Part shown: positions 12,672-25,099 of the stretch, piece by piece
Numbering within the stretch: the stretch's first letter is position 1
How the letters are laid out: each line of letters begins with the position of its first letter
DNA from: Tipula vernalis
Lineage: Eukaryota > Arthropoda > Insecta > Diptera > Tipulidae
Direction: 5' to 3'
NCBI GenBank assembly: GCA_958295665.1
Contig: OY282560.1
Location: 43,586,333 to 43,650,332, forward strand
Length of the DNA: 64,000 nt
Notes under the pieces: generated by a model
Seen by the model: the letters and a program-made list of their open reading frames with translations, nothing else
What the model was told of the DNA's origin: nothing
Databases searched by the model: none
Program-made: the position numbers and the translations under genes

Positions 12672-14300
12672 ATGCGAATGCGATTGATTAGAAAGATGAA
12701 GTTTAATAAGAGGTGCGCTCAAATTTTTTTCTCGCTGAATATTCTATAAAATCTAATTATCTAAATATTATATTGTGTTTTATTTAATTTTAGAATATGT
12801 GTGTTAACAATTGTTATCGTGATTGCTTCTTTTTTATTGTTATTTTATTTAGTTTATTTATTTGTAATGCAACGACTAGCAATAAATTATTATAAAATTG
12901 TGGTACATTCAGAAAGTATGGAAACAAAAATGTTAAAACAGCAACATAAATATATTCTGCTGTGGCAAGATTTTTGGTATGATCCCAGTTGGAAATTTGA
13001 TTATGATCCAGATGGAATTGGCGAAGTTATTGACAAAGATAATGTGAGTAATAATATTCGGAGTGCTTGATATATGGATATGTGTGTTTATGATCGAAAT
13101 CATTCTTAAAACTATTTTTAAAGATGATACAATTAACTCGCTTGACCTCGCTTTTTAAAATCAATTTAATACATACCAATTGTTTTTTTTTTTTTTTGTC
13201 TTTATTAAAGTTCTCCTTGAAGCCAGGCATATGTCCGATTACAAATTGTATATTCACTAAAAATCGAACACTACTAAAATCAATAGCAGATTTTGATGCA
13301 ATTTTATTTCATACAGCTGAGATAAACAAATTCTTAGATATTGCGCCAAATATACGAAGTGCAAAACAAAGATATGTATCGTGCGGATTAGAACCGCCAG
13401 GCATGAGTATACATGATTTAACATTGGACGATAATTTTTTTAATTGGACCATGACTTATCGATTGGATTCTGACATTGCATGGATGTACAGCGTATTTTA
13501 CGATAAGCTAAGTAGTGTGCCCAAACCTATACAGCCGATGCAGCATCGAACAACAAATTGGAGACCATTTGAAAATGATTTTTATGGTATAAAACTGGAT
13601 ACCATATGTGTATAAGCTTAATAAAATTATAATTTCAGATCCTGACCTAATAGAACGGATTAAAAGCAAAACGAAATTGGCTGCATGGTTTGTTTCAAAT
13701 TGTGATAATGTGCATTCGAAACGAGGTGAATTAGCTGCTGCCATACAAAAATTGGGCCAAGTTGATGTGTACGGTAAATGTGGACCGCTAAAGTATGTGA
13801 CACAATTCAATGAATTTTTAGACAAAATAAATTATTTTCATTAAAATTTTTATATACATAGATGCACAAACACTACTGAATGCAATCATTTACTGGATAA
13901 TGACTATAAATTTTATTTGTCATTTGAAAATTCAATTTGTCGGGATTATGTGACCGAAAAACTATTTAATAATATGGATCGATTAATAATTCCAATTGTT
14001 TATGGTGGTGCTGATTATGATACATTTGTACCACCTCATTCGTACATTGACGCCAATAATTATAAGACCGTACAGGAATTGGTCACATACATGAATTACT
14101 TGAGTGAAAATCCGTTGGAATATATAAAATATTTTTGGTGGAAAAAATATTACAAACGAATGGGTGGCTTTATGCTTGGATTCTGTGATTTGTGTGCTAA
14201 ATTACACCAAATCGATAATGAGAATATTGTACAGTATTATCATAATATCGATAAATGGTGGCATCGAGATTGTTATTCACCAAAAATAAATTTTTTATAG
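12672..14300 (+). CDS. alpha-1,3-fucosyltransferase (GT10), five exons
   Basis: Model: 12672-12712, 12794-13043, 13211-13586, 13639-13792, 13862-14300; 1260 nt, 419 residues, with GT-AG junctions in compatible phases. A basic cytosolic tail (about residues 1-14) is followed by one membrane anchor (about 15-37), i.e. a type II Golgi protein. The C-terminal GT10 domain includes AAWFVSNCDN (exon 4) and the family signature FYLSFENSICRDYVTEK from about residue 290, then YGGADYDTFVPPHSYID. The family transfers fucose from GDP-fucose to N-acetylglucosamine of N-glycans or Lewis-type acceptors; the acceptor cannot be told here. The first exon is the weakest part. It was chosen because it supplies the basic tail, a GT donor and the right phase. 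The gene is flanked only by transposon-rich DNA. Confidence 0.9.
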
Positions 14301-15289
14301 AAATAATTATGTACATAGTGTTTTTTTAAAAACGAAATTAAATTGTTTGTGGACATAACAAAAGCGAATCACCTTGAACAAATACAATATAAAATTCTAC
14401 ACATGTTTGCTAAATTCTGAAATATTCAACGTGAAGATATTATATTATGGATACAAAGAAAAACACCAAAAACTAATATTCAAATACATATAAATAAGTA
14501 AACAATTAATTGTGTCAGTATATGTAGTATAAGTTGGGTATAAAAGTAAGTATGAAACATATTTTTTGAAGTGTTGTCACCTTTGAAGGTCTCTATCGAA
14601 TTGCAGGCAGATGCGAATCATATTTAGTGCGTTTGGCAGCATATTCTGTTCTCTTTAAATATTTAAAATAAATTTATTTGAATCTAGTACATACATATAA
14701 GTAGGTAGATCAAAGCCTAGTTTATGAATGGAGTCACCCAGCAGTAGCGTTGAATATTGTTTATTGCTATGGGTAAATAAATTTAATGGCCTTATGCTGA
14801 TAATATAAGAATTAATCAGCGTATGTGGTACACCGCAATATTTGTACGTTACAACTTTCAAAGGTTATCAATCAAAAATTTTAAACTTATGCGTTTATAG
14901 TTAATCAAGAAACTTCATTTTAGTAAACTTGCCAAGATAAAAATTCTGATAACATAATTATACATACTATATATATATTTGTGGAGTTCCTAACTTAATC
15001 TATTTACTTTATAACTTACCTAGAGCAAGAATAATTTTAAAAGTATAGAGCCGATAAAAAAATGGTTTGACCAAAAAGGGGTCAACGAATTAAGGTCGCA
15101 TGAATTAAAATATCAAAAAGTGGAATTATAGTAAAGTCTCGAAAACATTGGATTTCAGCTAGGAAAATTTTGCGAGTTTGATTTCAAAAATAGTTGAATT
15201 ACCGTTGTAAAATATTTGAAATTAAACTTGGAAAGAAATGAAAATTAATCACGGACAAATTTGTTATTTTGATACCGTTATTCTTTTTA
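14301..15289. other. AT-rich intergenic stretch
   Basis: No gene recognised. It holds the presumed 3' flank of the fucosyltransferase and short open frames without family signal. Confidence 0.5.
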
Positions 15290-15362
15290 TAATTTATTTA
15301 TTTATTTATTTATTTAGATCTATTCTACAGTTAATAATTTAATGAATAGTAAAAAAAAAGAA

Positions 15363-16098
15363 TTATTTTAGAATAAAAAGAATACTAACAATACGGAACA
15401 TTACTAATTGCCTTCCGAAAATACACTCTGGATCTCTCAAAATGAAATAAATGGTAAAATTCATTAAAAATTCTAGCCATTGACTTGGTTGGTTCAAATC
15501 ATCAGCAAATAATAAACATTTACAGAATTTAAAAATAATAGGAATATCATTCACGAATAAAAGAAATATAATTGGGCCTAAATGGGACCCTGAGGGACTC
15601 CTGAATGACAATAGATATAATCTGACTTAACATCATTCAATAGAACATACTGCTTCCTACCAACTAGATAAGAAGAAATACATTTAAGAAAATTTGGATC
15701 AAGACCAATAACCGAAAGTTTTTCAATAATAATTTTATGGTCGATTGAATCAAAAGCTTTAGAAAATCAAAGTAAATTGAATCAACTTGGGCGCCTTTAG
15801 ATTCAAGTGGCTCAATAGTGAATTTAGTAAATTGCAACAGATTGGTAGTCGTAGATTTTCCACTGGTGAAACCATGCTGGAAACAAGAAATTATCTCTTT
15901 AGTATGGAATACCAAATGTTTCGACACGATTAATTCGAAAAGTTTTGGTATAGACGAAAGAATTGAAATACCACGATAATTTGATATATCAGAACGGTTA
16001 CCCTTTTTGTAAATTGGAACAATGTGAGAAATTTTCCAAGCTGTAGGAAATTGTCCAGAAATTAATGATTGGTTAAAAAATGGAGGTGTGGCCAACAC
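15363..16098 (-). pseudogene. LINE reverse transcriptase, C-terminal fragments
   Basis: Contains FNQSLISGQFPTAWKIS, PIYKKGNRSDISNYRGIS, FQHGFTSGKSTTTNL, then GSHLGPIIFLLFVNDIP and FADDL, the RT palm blocks in order. Frameshifts lie near 15612-15780 and the frame ends soon after the palm. Confidence 0.9.
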
Positions 16099-16551
16099 AC
16101 GCGACTTTCTTTTACGAACAGAGAATTTTGAGAAATTTTATTTTTTTCTTAATTTTTTTTTTAATTTTTTTTTTTTTATTTTTATTTGTTTTTAATTTTT
16201 GGAAACATTTTGTTTTAGTAATTTTTTGTAAACCTTATACTTTTTAAGATATTTGCAAAATAAATTTTCTGGACCAAGGGAGTGGCCACTTCTGGTTAGC
16301 CGATTTGGAGTAAAATTCACTGGGACCTCCCAATTTATCAAAAAAGCTTAAATTTAAGTTTCAGTTCGATTGGTTAAACCATCTGGGCTGTAGAGAGGAC
16401 AAAGACAGACTGACAGACAGACAACACAAACACCATTTCGAAACCCACTTTTTCGGACTCAGGGGACCTCAAAACAAATCAATCTCTAAAAATCTCAAGG
16501 TCCAAAATTTTCATGATTACTATACTTTATTTTACTAGAGTAAAAGAAAGT
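16075..16551 (-). mobile_element. TIR/MITE-like element copy 2, inserted in the LINE RT
   Basis: This is the inverted copy of the element at 4607-5200, with the same ends and inner blocks but a much shorter GTCT array (about 16400-16425). It splits the LINE RT reading between TPLCYLL (right side) and FNQSLISG (left side), so the insertion postdates the LINE. Confidence 0.85.
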
Positions 16552-17903
16552 AAAAGATAACATAATGGAGTTACAATATATGAGCTCACACATTTAAGTA
16601 TTGACGAAGGTATCCCATCAGGCCCACATCCATCATTAAAATCTGACAGATATTCATAAATGTCATCTTTAGTTATTGTTAGGTAAGTAATGTTAAATTG
16701 GCAATTACTAACAGTAGGGTCGCTATCAAAGGATCCGTAATTAACTTCATACACCGATTGAAAGAAACTATCAAAACCCTCGCAGATTTCAGGAACCGTG
16801 CTCAGTTTACCTCCATTAAAAATCATTACCGATGGAAAGCCGGTTGTATTACGTTTTTCGTTAACAAACTTCCAAAATGTTTAAGGGTTTTGTTTGATAT
16901 TAGTTTCAATCACACTTATATACTGACAATATTTAGAATCAAATACAGATTTAAATTATTCACGTAGATCAACAAATTTGGATTTATTCAGTTGACAATT
17001 ATTGGATCTGAATCTATAGTAAGCTCTATTTTTACGGTTATGTAAGTTAATCAAATCAGAATCAAACCATGGTGGATAATTATAGTTACGTTTTTTCCTC
17101 AAAGGTACGAATTTATCAAAAGCAACAAATAGTAAGTCATTAAAATTTTTAACATTTTCATTAAAATCATTGGCTCGAAAAAAATCATCCCAACAAATGC
17201 AACGGAGATATTCAGAGAGACCAGGTGTGTCGCATTCCTTAAAATCATAAAACGAATCATCAAAAGAAAAAACCCGACATTTATCATCTCGATTTCCAAT
17301 ATGAAATATAATCTCGAGGGAATTATGATTGAGATTGAAACTGAACAGTGCATCCACCACCGTTGCATCATTTGCAGATAGAATATCCGAAGGGAGTAAC
17401 CCCAAGGACTCAGTTTCACTATCAATCAACCAATGAATATTACTTAAATTAAAATCACCTAATACAACTAAAGTATCATTATAATTAATTATATTAACCA
17501 ATTCACATATACAATCTACATGACTCAAATAAACATCAGTAGGTGAGCTAGGTGGTATGTAAAAAATTATAAAATAAAATAAATTATTACAAATTAAAAC
17601 TTTGACACATAAAAATTCAATAGAGCCACATCCAGGTACTACAACCAGCTCACTTTGCATAGAAGAATGGGCTGCAAACAACATACCACCTCCACTTTTT
17701 TTAGTGCTGTTAAAAATAGATCTATCACATCTATAAACGACAAAGTCATCAGAAAATAACTCATTATTAAAGATCCCCTCATGAAATCCAGTTTCCACAA
17801 GAGCAAAAAATTGAAAATCCGTTGAATGAAAGAAATTCAAAAATTCAGCTGACTTAGACGACATACGCCCAACATTACGATAAAATAATCTCAGAGACGT
17901 CAA
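16527..17903 (-). pseudogene. LINE ORF2 endonuclease and RT N-terminus
   Basis: The segment 16956-17903 reads as an apurinic-type endonuclease: YRNVGRMSSKSAEFLNFF, ALVETGF, VVLGDFNLSNIHW. The frame then shifts and 16527-16826 gives RT N-terminal sequence with DGCGPDGIPSSILKC. The N-terminal start is at about 17903, some 60 nt after ORF1. Confidence 0.9.
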
Positions 17904-17965
17904 ATTAAAACGATTAGTTTGTTTATCAAAACGACTGGCATCAGTTAAAGAGTTGGTTTGTTTCG

Positions 17966-18828
17966 TTAAAGAACGGGAAAATTCGATTTATTGGTTCGTC
18001 CCTTATTAAAAATTACAAATTCTTTAGTTAATGACCCAGCAGGCCAAGAAGTAGGTTGTAATAAATTCTCAAAATCAGTAACGTCCACATATAATTTAAA
18101 TGACGAAAAATTACGGTCTGCATCATTAATCCGTTGAGATATAATACGCTGGCAGTTTACATCCTCAATGTTAAATTTATCTTTAAGATAATCCAAAATT
18201 ACAGCTTCGGAAACATCTTTATGGAGTCGAGAAACAAATAAAGTTTTACGTGGCTTCACAACCTGGAGCGATGAGACCAGATCACCAGTGCCAATAATAA
18301 TTGGTCGCTCAGAATGAGGTTTGATATGATGTGCAGCCCCACTATTAAGAGCATGATGAGAAGCTTGAAACGACAGTGGCGATTTAGTATTATTCTTCGA
18401 TTGATCCCGATCATGATTGATTAAGTTTGCAGATGACTTAAACACTTGACCATCAACATCACTAGCATCGATTAACGGTTGATGACTAGAACAGCAATCA
18501 GGAATATAGTGAGATTTTTTCAAAATCTCAGTAATCAGTTTGTTAATAGCGGTCACATCAGCTTCAATTTTCTTTATAACTAAGGCCTCTGCAGCTCTAT
18601 CAGCAGCCAGATCAACCTTTTGCCACAATTTCGAGATGTTGTGATTAATAATCCAATCATTACACAGCCATTACAGAAATAACAAATATTCATAAATTTT
18701 TTTATAGAATTATTGGCGGTTCGATCAATACCAGTACACTCCAGGTGGAATTGTTTACCACAAAAACTGCAGGGAAGTATATCCACAAAAGTAGATCCAA
18801 AGGATTTAGTACAGATGTTGCGTGACAT
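17966..18828 (-). pseudogene. LINE ORF1 with PHD-like zinc finger
   Basis: Starts at 18828 with MSRNICTKS. Cysteine and histidine spacing (PCSFCGKQFHLECTGID ... CYFCNGC) fits a PHD-type finger. A frameshift near 18600 leads to 17966-18628, ending in a region with TSWPAGSLTKEF. A related ORF1 end (WPTGIHIR) is at 61884-62135. Confidence 0.8.
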
Positions 18829-18871
18829 TATGTAGCCGGAGAGTTATAAATTGAAAGTTTATTATATGATG

Positions 18872-18990
18872 TGTATTAAAACAGATATAATTTGACAGTT
18901 ATTTAATATTAAGTATAACGATTAATGATTTGTATTAAAACAGCTATAAATTGACAGTTATTTAATATTAAGTATTACGATTTATGATTT
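18872..18990. repeat. two tandem 59-bp repeats in the LINE 5' leader
   Basis: Units begin tgtattaaaacag at 18872 and 18931 and differ by a few bases. The position immediately upstream of ORF1 suggests promoter monomers of the LINE. Confidence 0.85.
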
Positions 18991-20739
18991 ATTAGTATGA
19001 AAGGCAGTACTGTAACAAAAACATGTAATATAACAACGCTTAATGTAATACAGTTACAATAAAACGTATCACTAAAAGTCGGAGACGGAACAGAATATTT
19101 TGAAACTACATTTCGGTTTTTAATTCCATTTTTTTACGAATTTAATTACCGCGATATTAATCCGCAAGTACCCAAAATCAGTGATCAGGTATTTTATTTG
19201 GGACTCATTGATTTTGGAACCAAATTTCTTCACTCTTTTCCCATTGCAGGGCCTGATTGGTCTGTCGATATAAGATGTTGTCCGTAGTGTTCCACTTTTA
19301 CAAAAGATGTAAGGATAGATGCTCGCACGTATCGCAGTTAACAAATTGCGATGGCTAAAGATGGCGGATTTGCGACCCCTTGTGTGCCTTTCGTAGGCTC
19401 TGACTTTCGAGTCAGTCGGAATTTTTTTTTTTTTAATTTTTCGTCAAAACTAATATTGAGTAAATAATTAAAAATATGTATGTGAATTATGCCGAATATA
19501 CCTCAAATCGACGGACATATGATGGAGACGATCTCCATCGATTGAAGTAGCGCGTTGTCCGAGAAATTTTGCCGCTATGATGTGAACTGAGCTGGATTAT
19601 ACGTACAAATTTTATTATTATGTTGCCAAAGTTATTTTGTATTGACACCCTATTGTGAATGAGCTCATGCTCAAAATGGGGTGCCGTAAATTTAGAAGAT
19701 AATAGCAAATAAATAAATAAATACCCCTAGAAATGGCATTCTCAATCCATATAACAAATCCGCCATATTAACATAACCACAAAATTTACTATTGTTATAT
19801 GTATTTCAGTAAATATTTTACTTTCGCCTTTTCAACTTTGTGAATTATTTTATAGAAATAAATTAAGCAAAAAATATGAGTAAGTATCAAAATAATAAAT
19901 CGTAAGTCAAACTTCGGTGAGGGATAAATAATGAACTTCCTGAAAATATAGAAGCCTGAAAAATTACCCAATTATAGTTCGTGCAAAATACTAATCAAAA
20001 TCATAGATCTCGCGTATAAACTAATGTGGTGGAAACACAGTTATGCATTTTTGGTTATTTCTTTATGTTTTTTTTTTTTAATTTAAATACCTCCTTAACC
20101 ATTAGACAATTGATATCGTCGCACATGACATAGAAAAGTGACACAACTCAAAAAATTGCATTTTTGTGTTAATCCGTCAGAAAGACAATTGATTTTATAA
20201 CCTGGAAAAATACAAAGCACGAGACGGCTTAATGTATCGTTCTTACTTTTTTGAAGGCCTATAGAGAATAGTAAAGTAAAATCGAAATTAAAATTTTTTC
20301 TTTTGCTCTCCTGAAAAATTTGAAATTTTGAGGTTGTGCCACTATTCTTTTTCACTTGCGATATGTCATTCAAAATATTTTTTCCAGTACATATTATTTT
20401 TTTTTTTTTTTGTATTGCGAGCTCAAAAAGTCACTCGCAGCTTGTTTTAATTTTTTGCTTGCTAGCAAGTCGCAAAAACATTCGAGCATGCGAAAATGTC
20501 ATTTTCAGCTTGCAAGTTGCTAATTTCTTTACTAGAACGTATCGAGCATCTACCCCGTATTCTAAAAAGTGCGATTAAAACAAAATTAAGGAATACCATC
20601 GACCGGTCTTCCTCTTCTTAAACATAGGAATTAATCATAAAAATTCCCGATAACTTTTTCTCAACTTTAACATAACTTTGTGACTGACTGCGTAACTAAC
20701 CACTCCCAATCGAACGAGTCAGTGACTGTCCGATTTGGA
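18991..20739. other. intergenic stretch, nothing recognised
   Basis: Contains poly-T runs (19420, 20065, 20400) and short open frames on the minus strand at 19120-19344 and 19487-19708 that match no family I know. Confidence 0.45.
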
Positions 20740-21060
20740 CGAAATTCTCCTTCAGAATATTGCATTTATTAAACAATAAATAGGTAGATTCAAACCTTGT
20801 TTTTGAAATTAATAACCCTTATAGCGTGCTTTTGCGTTAATATTAATAAGCGAATATTATTTTTAAACATACCACCAATTCCATATTCCAAGGTGGTGCT
20901 ATATTACGCCGCGAATAAAACTTTCTGATACCAATAAAAATTTTAGATTGTATTTCAACAAAATATTTTTTGAAGTCTAAATGCTGATCAATCCACAAAC
21001 CCAGATATTTATATTCTTCCAGTTTCCTAATCGGAATACAGGAACTGTATCACAAGAAAA
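20740..21060 (-). pseudogene. LINE RT C-terminal remnant
   Basis: The minus strand reads EEYKYLGLWIDQHLDF then KKYFVEIQSKIFIG, followed by RRNIAPPWNMELVV. This is the thumb/C-terminal part of a non-LTR RT; stops follow. Confidence 0.75.
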
Positions 21061-21187
21061 TTTAAATGTAACAATGAATTAACGAATTTTTGGAAGAGAA
21101 GTTGTCAGGGGTGGGGCACGGTTCATCGCCTCATGGTTTACCGCCCATGGTTCACCGTTTAACAGTTCACCGCGCACGGTTTACCGA

Positions 21188-21286
21188 CAGCAAATTTCAC
21201 CGCCAAAATTTACATTGATTTCATCTCATTCACCGCGGCGGTAAATGAGATGAAATCAATGTAAATGTTGGCGGTGAAATTTGCTG
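21188..21286. repeat. near-perfect 99-bp palindrome
   Basis: The arms 21188-21236 and 21238-21286 are inverted copies with two mismatches around a single base. It lies just left of the Mutator-like remnant. Immediately upstream are several degenerate ggttcaccg-type units (21118-21187). Confidence 0.92.
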
Positions 21287-21459
21287 AATCAATGTTTATT
21301 GATATTTTAAATATTTTCAATAAAACTGTAAAATAATAATTATAATTATATGAAGTTTTTTATAAATATTTTTTTAATTTATTTCAATTAAATAACATTT
21401 TGTAAAATTCTTTCGATTCGACTTTGTTTATTAACTTTTTCAGCCGAACACGGTGTTTC

Positions 21460-22330
21460 TCACCAATCTTGGCTTTCTCCACAATGATAGACTTGGGAAC
21501 ATACCTACTCCTTTTGTGGCACTTTTATCAATTCAATAACAGCCGCATGTTTGTGGCCGATCACAACTTGCAAGCGATGATGACAAGCTTCAATGTTATT
21601 TTGAGTTGTTGCGGCAATGCAAATTCAAGTTGTTCTGCTATACTCCAGAATGAGGGGGGTACGGTGATGATGTTTCAATATAAATTTTCTTTAGCCATTT
21701 TCCAAGTACTATGGAATCCTTACACAGGTATGATATTACGCATTTGAATGCTTTAGGCATTTCATCTGGATCCATATACGCCAAACATTTCAGCATTCGA
21801 ACGCGGTAAGCAAACTCTGTATCACAACCGTATCTGCGTTGCAGCCCAAGTGACTGTACTTTCCATCCACAGGATTTGCCCAAAATGAAAAAAACAACCC
21901 TTAAATTTTGCATTCTTCAAAAATTCTTTCCAGGCTAATGAAACTGTTTTTTCAAAATGGGTCATGATAATTTTGGAGTTCGGATCAAGTCCATTGAAGG
22001 AACACGCATTTCTTTTTTTGCTCGATATTAGGCAATATATAATTGGAACAATCGTTTCATGAAGCATAATGCAAATAGTGAGTAATTGCCGCGTAATAAT
22101 TGGAACCACAGCAAAAGTTCCATCGATAATCCAAAATTCCGCATTTGTCAAAAGTGTTAGAATAAGAAGCGTTCCAAAAATTATATTGCGTTCTCTACCG
22201 AATTTTTCATTGGGCAGAATGACACCTTCAATATTTTTAATTTCCTCAGGAATAACGATATCACCCAAATTTTGTGGCTCACTAAACACACCCTTAAGCT
22301 GCGGGCGATCTTCATTTTCTGAGCAGGCTT
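21460..22330 (-). pseudogene. Mutator-like (MULE) transposase remnant
   Basis: The minus strand 21822-22289 reads FWIIDGTFAVVPIITRQL ... PIIYCLISSKK ... GCFFHFGQ, the MULE transposase core with the first catalytic D in DGTF. A frameshift near 21890 continues as SLGLQRRYGCDTEFAYRVRM and a further decayed part near 21560-21660. It could alternatively be a domesticated MULE-like host protein, but the frameshift argues for decay. Confidence 0.8.
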
Positions 22331-24539
22331 GCTTGGGGTCTGTTTATACGGACATTAACGCTCGTGTTTAGAAATGACACTAGGTTTAACATTTTTACCA
22401 TTGATACCATTAATAGTCTTGCGACTTTTATATTTTGCGATAATTTTTTTTATTTCAATGTATACAAAATCATGAACGTTTTTATTGTTTTAAGTAATAA
22501 ATGTCTAATAAAAGTTATATTCAAATAATATAAAATTAAAAAAAAAAATTATGACATATTAGTATATTGTAACACAAGTTGAAAGGCCACCATTGCAAAA
22601 CGAGTATGAAAATTATTTATTTTTATTACATTAACAGATAATATTAATATTATAAAAAATACTGAAATAAGCAACTGGTGGATTGAAAAGTCTTTAGAAT
22701 GAAACAGTAAATTCCCAATTCACAATTTCATTAAACCTTCTTTAAAATATTATTTATCAAATTAATAAAAATAAGCGTTCGACGACACCAATCTCTTTGC
22801 TGGATCGAATTAGTGTTAAATGTTCCAACATGTGGTGGTTTTCTTTATATGAAATTATAAAATAGTAATAAATTGAAAGAAAAAAAAAACTTAAACAATA
22901 ACATTCAACAACTATAAAATAATTTCAAACAACGAATCTAGTTTGGAGAAACTTGACAGAGAAATACTGTTTAATATGCTAAGCGGTATCTTGTTGAGAA
23001 GACTTGGAGCCGAACAGAGGAAATATTTACTAAAATTTGATGATTTAGGCCTTGGGATAATGGTTCTATTTTTTATTTCTTAAATCAAAATAATCACAAA
23101 TTTTATCATTTAAATTACCACTTGTAACGGTTTAACTGAGTTTCCTCATCTAAACGTACAAAAATTTGTTCACAATCGCTTATGTCACCCCATGCGGGAT
23201 ATATCGGAACTCATGGCCGGTAGAGGCTGAAATCCTAGATTTTACATCATTTTTTTTTTGTTGGAATTTGTGAACCAAGAGTACCAGACTTTTGGTCAAG
23301 CGTGACTTTTAAACAAAAATAGAAAACTTTAGAACAAACATTTTCGAACCCTTAGATTGAACCCTAATGGTAGAAATTTATCGACCATAGTAGAAATGGC
23401 GTGCTTAACGCTGGGCCATAATAGTTTTTATATAACGATTAGGTTGTTGGATTCCCTTTAAGAGGGTTCGGTAGTAAGAGGTTGAATTAATGGCGAGTTG
23501 CCAGCAGAAAGGGTGAAGGCGCGTTTCCGAACATTTTCATCTGTAGCTCTAATAAGACAGCTGGCAGACCCGTCTCACTAATTGTATGGTCAAATGTTAG
23601 TATGTTGGTTTGTGTTTTTAAACTTATTTTATGTAATTCGACTCTGTATTTCTGCTTTTGATGTCCAACTGGATAATGTCTTATTCCGCACCGTTTGATT
23701 ACAAATTACTCTTTCTCGTAATTGGTCTCTATGACTGATCAGTCTTGTCTGATTTACACTCACTTTCTTTCTGTCCTGATTCAGTGATTTTTGGCCCTTT
23801 TTTACAAATTATGGTGGCTCAAAAATTAGTCCTACCCAAAAAAAATGTATATATTTTTTTAACTTCATTTGAGTTGTTCTACATTTTCATTTTTTTTTGT
23901 TTTTTATAATTGACAATTTTTGGAATAAAAAATTTTACTAAGTGAAAAATGTTGTTGGTCAGCTTAACATATTTAGAATGCCGGTGGGCTACCCCCATAG
24001 TAATTGTAATAAACATTTTTGCTGATTTTTTATTAATGAAAAAAAAACGCGTATCATTTAGTTACATACGTAATATATGACGCATAAGTACTATGTAATT
24101 ATAAATTTATGAACTTTCACAGGGTGATACCAACCATTATGTAAGGACCGTTGATAGGCGTTCATTACACACTCATTATGAAAAATATTTTTAATACTTT
24201 AAACACATAAGTATAAATGTTTTAATGGAAGAGCATTGAGTTTTATAAGCAAAGGCCAAGAAGGTGATTTTTTGTTTATTTTAGGTATTATTCCTAATAA
24301 AACGTTTTTGGGAAACCACAATAGGTCTAACTGTATTAAAATAAATGCCACCCCAACAAGATAAGCCATGCTGTAATTTTGAATCAATTAAGACAAAATA
24401 CAGAAAAGTCATAAGATTGACGTGGCACAAAGCCTCAAAGATATTTGCAATTTAATTTTTTTGTCAAATTCTCTATTAATTTATAATGAGTAAACTTACA
24501 CCATTCCAGTCGGCTAAAGGTGTTTCAATATCTAGTCAC
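22331..24539. other. intergenic stretch, nothing recognised
   Basis: AT-rich with homopolymer runs; no coding or repeat structure that I can support. Confidence 0.45.
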
Positions 24540-25010
24540 ATAAAGGTTAAACTAAAATTAATTAGTTTAGTTTTATCACTGATTATCATATGATGTGCAC
24601 CAAACCATAATCTGAATAATCCCATATCAGTATTTAATTGATTTAATAGATATTGTTCAGATTTTGCACAATTGCTTATACCGATTACATCTGCAAAAGC
24701 TACTATTGCAGCAAATTAAAGAGAGAGCAAGTTGAATTCAAATAGATCAAAAATAAAAGAGGAACTAACACAGATCCTTGAGGAACTCCAATTTTGATGT
24801 CAAGAGACATACTAAAAATATCCCTAATCTTGACTTTCGGTGATCTTTAGCCAGCCTCACATAATTTTTTCAATAATAAATTGTAATCAACCATATCAAA
24901 TGCTTTAGTTATGTCTCTAAATACTCCTATTACTAGTTGGACATCATTTATTCCTTGATAAACATTATTTAAAAAAGCAAACAAGGCTGTTTTTACAGCT
25001 TTTTCAAAGA
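24540..25010 (-). pseudogene. LINE RT palm fragment
   Basis: The minus strand reads VIGVFRDITKAFDMVDY and then IGVPQGSVL in the expected order for a non-LTR RT, with stops between. It is isolated from other LINE domains. Confidence 0.8.
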
Positions 25011-25099
25011 TTTAGGGCCAAAATTTCCTACATGTAAGAAATGATAAAATTTAACGGCCGAAATATAAATTACGTACTCACCGTCGAATTGATACCACC

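Larger units (their letters stand above)
15290..18990 (-). mobile_element. CR1/Jockey-superfamily LINE, near full length but broken
   Basis: Read on the minus strand, the order is a 5' leader with tandem repeats (18872-18990), ORF1 with a PHD-like zinc finger, endonuclease, RT, and a 3' end with (TAAA)n (TTTA repeats near 15295-15316). The RT is interrupted by the MITE copy at 16075-16551. Sequence after the FADDL active site is largely missing before the tail. The family is inferred from the PHD-bearing ORF1 and RT motifs. Confidence 0.88.

Noticed and set aside
12797..12830. ATG at 12797 as fucosyltransferase start
   Set aside because: It is in the wrong frame relative to the membrane anchor; an upstream exon at 12672 with matching phase explains the protein better.
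19120..19344. minus-strand frame with PIRPCNGKRVKKFGSKI
   Set aside because: Looked like a basic protein piece, but no family could be named and the surroundings are non-coding.
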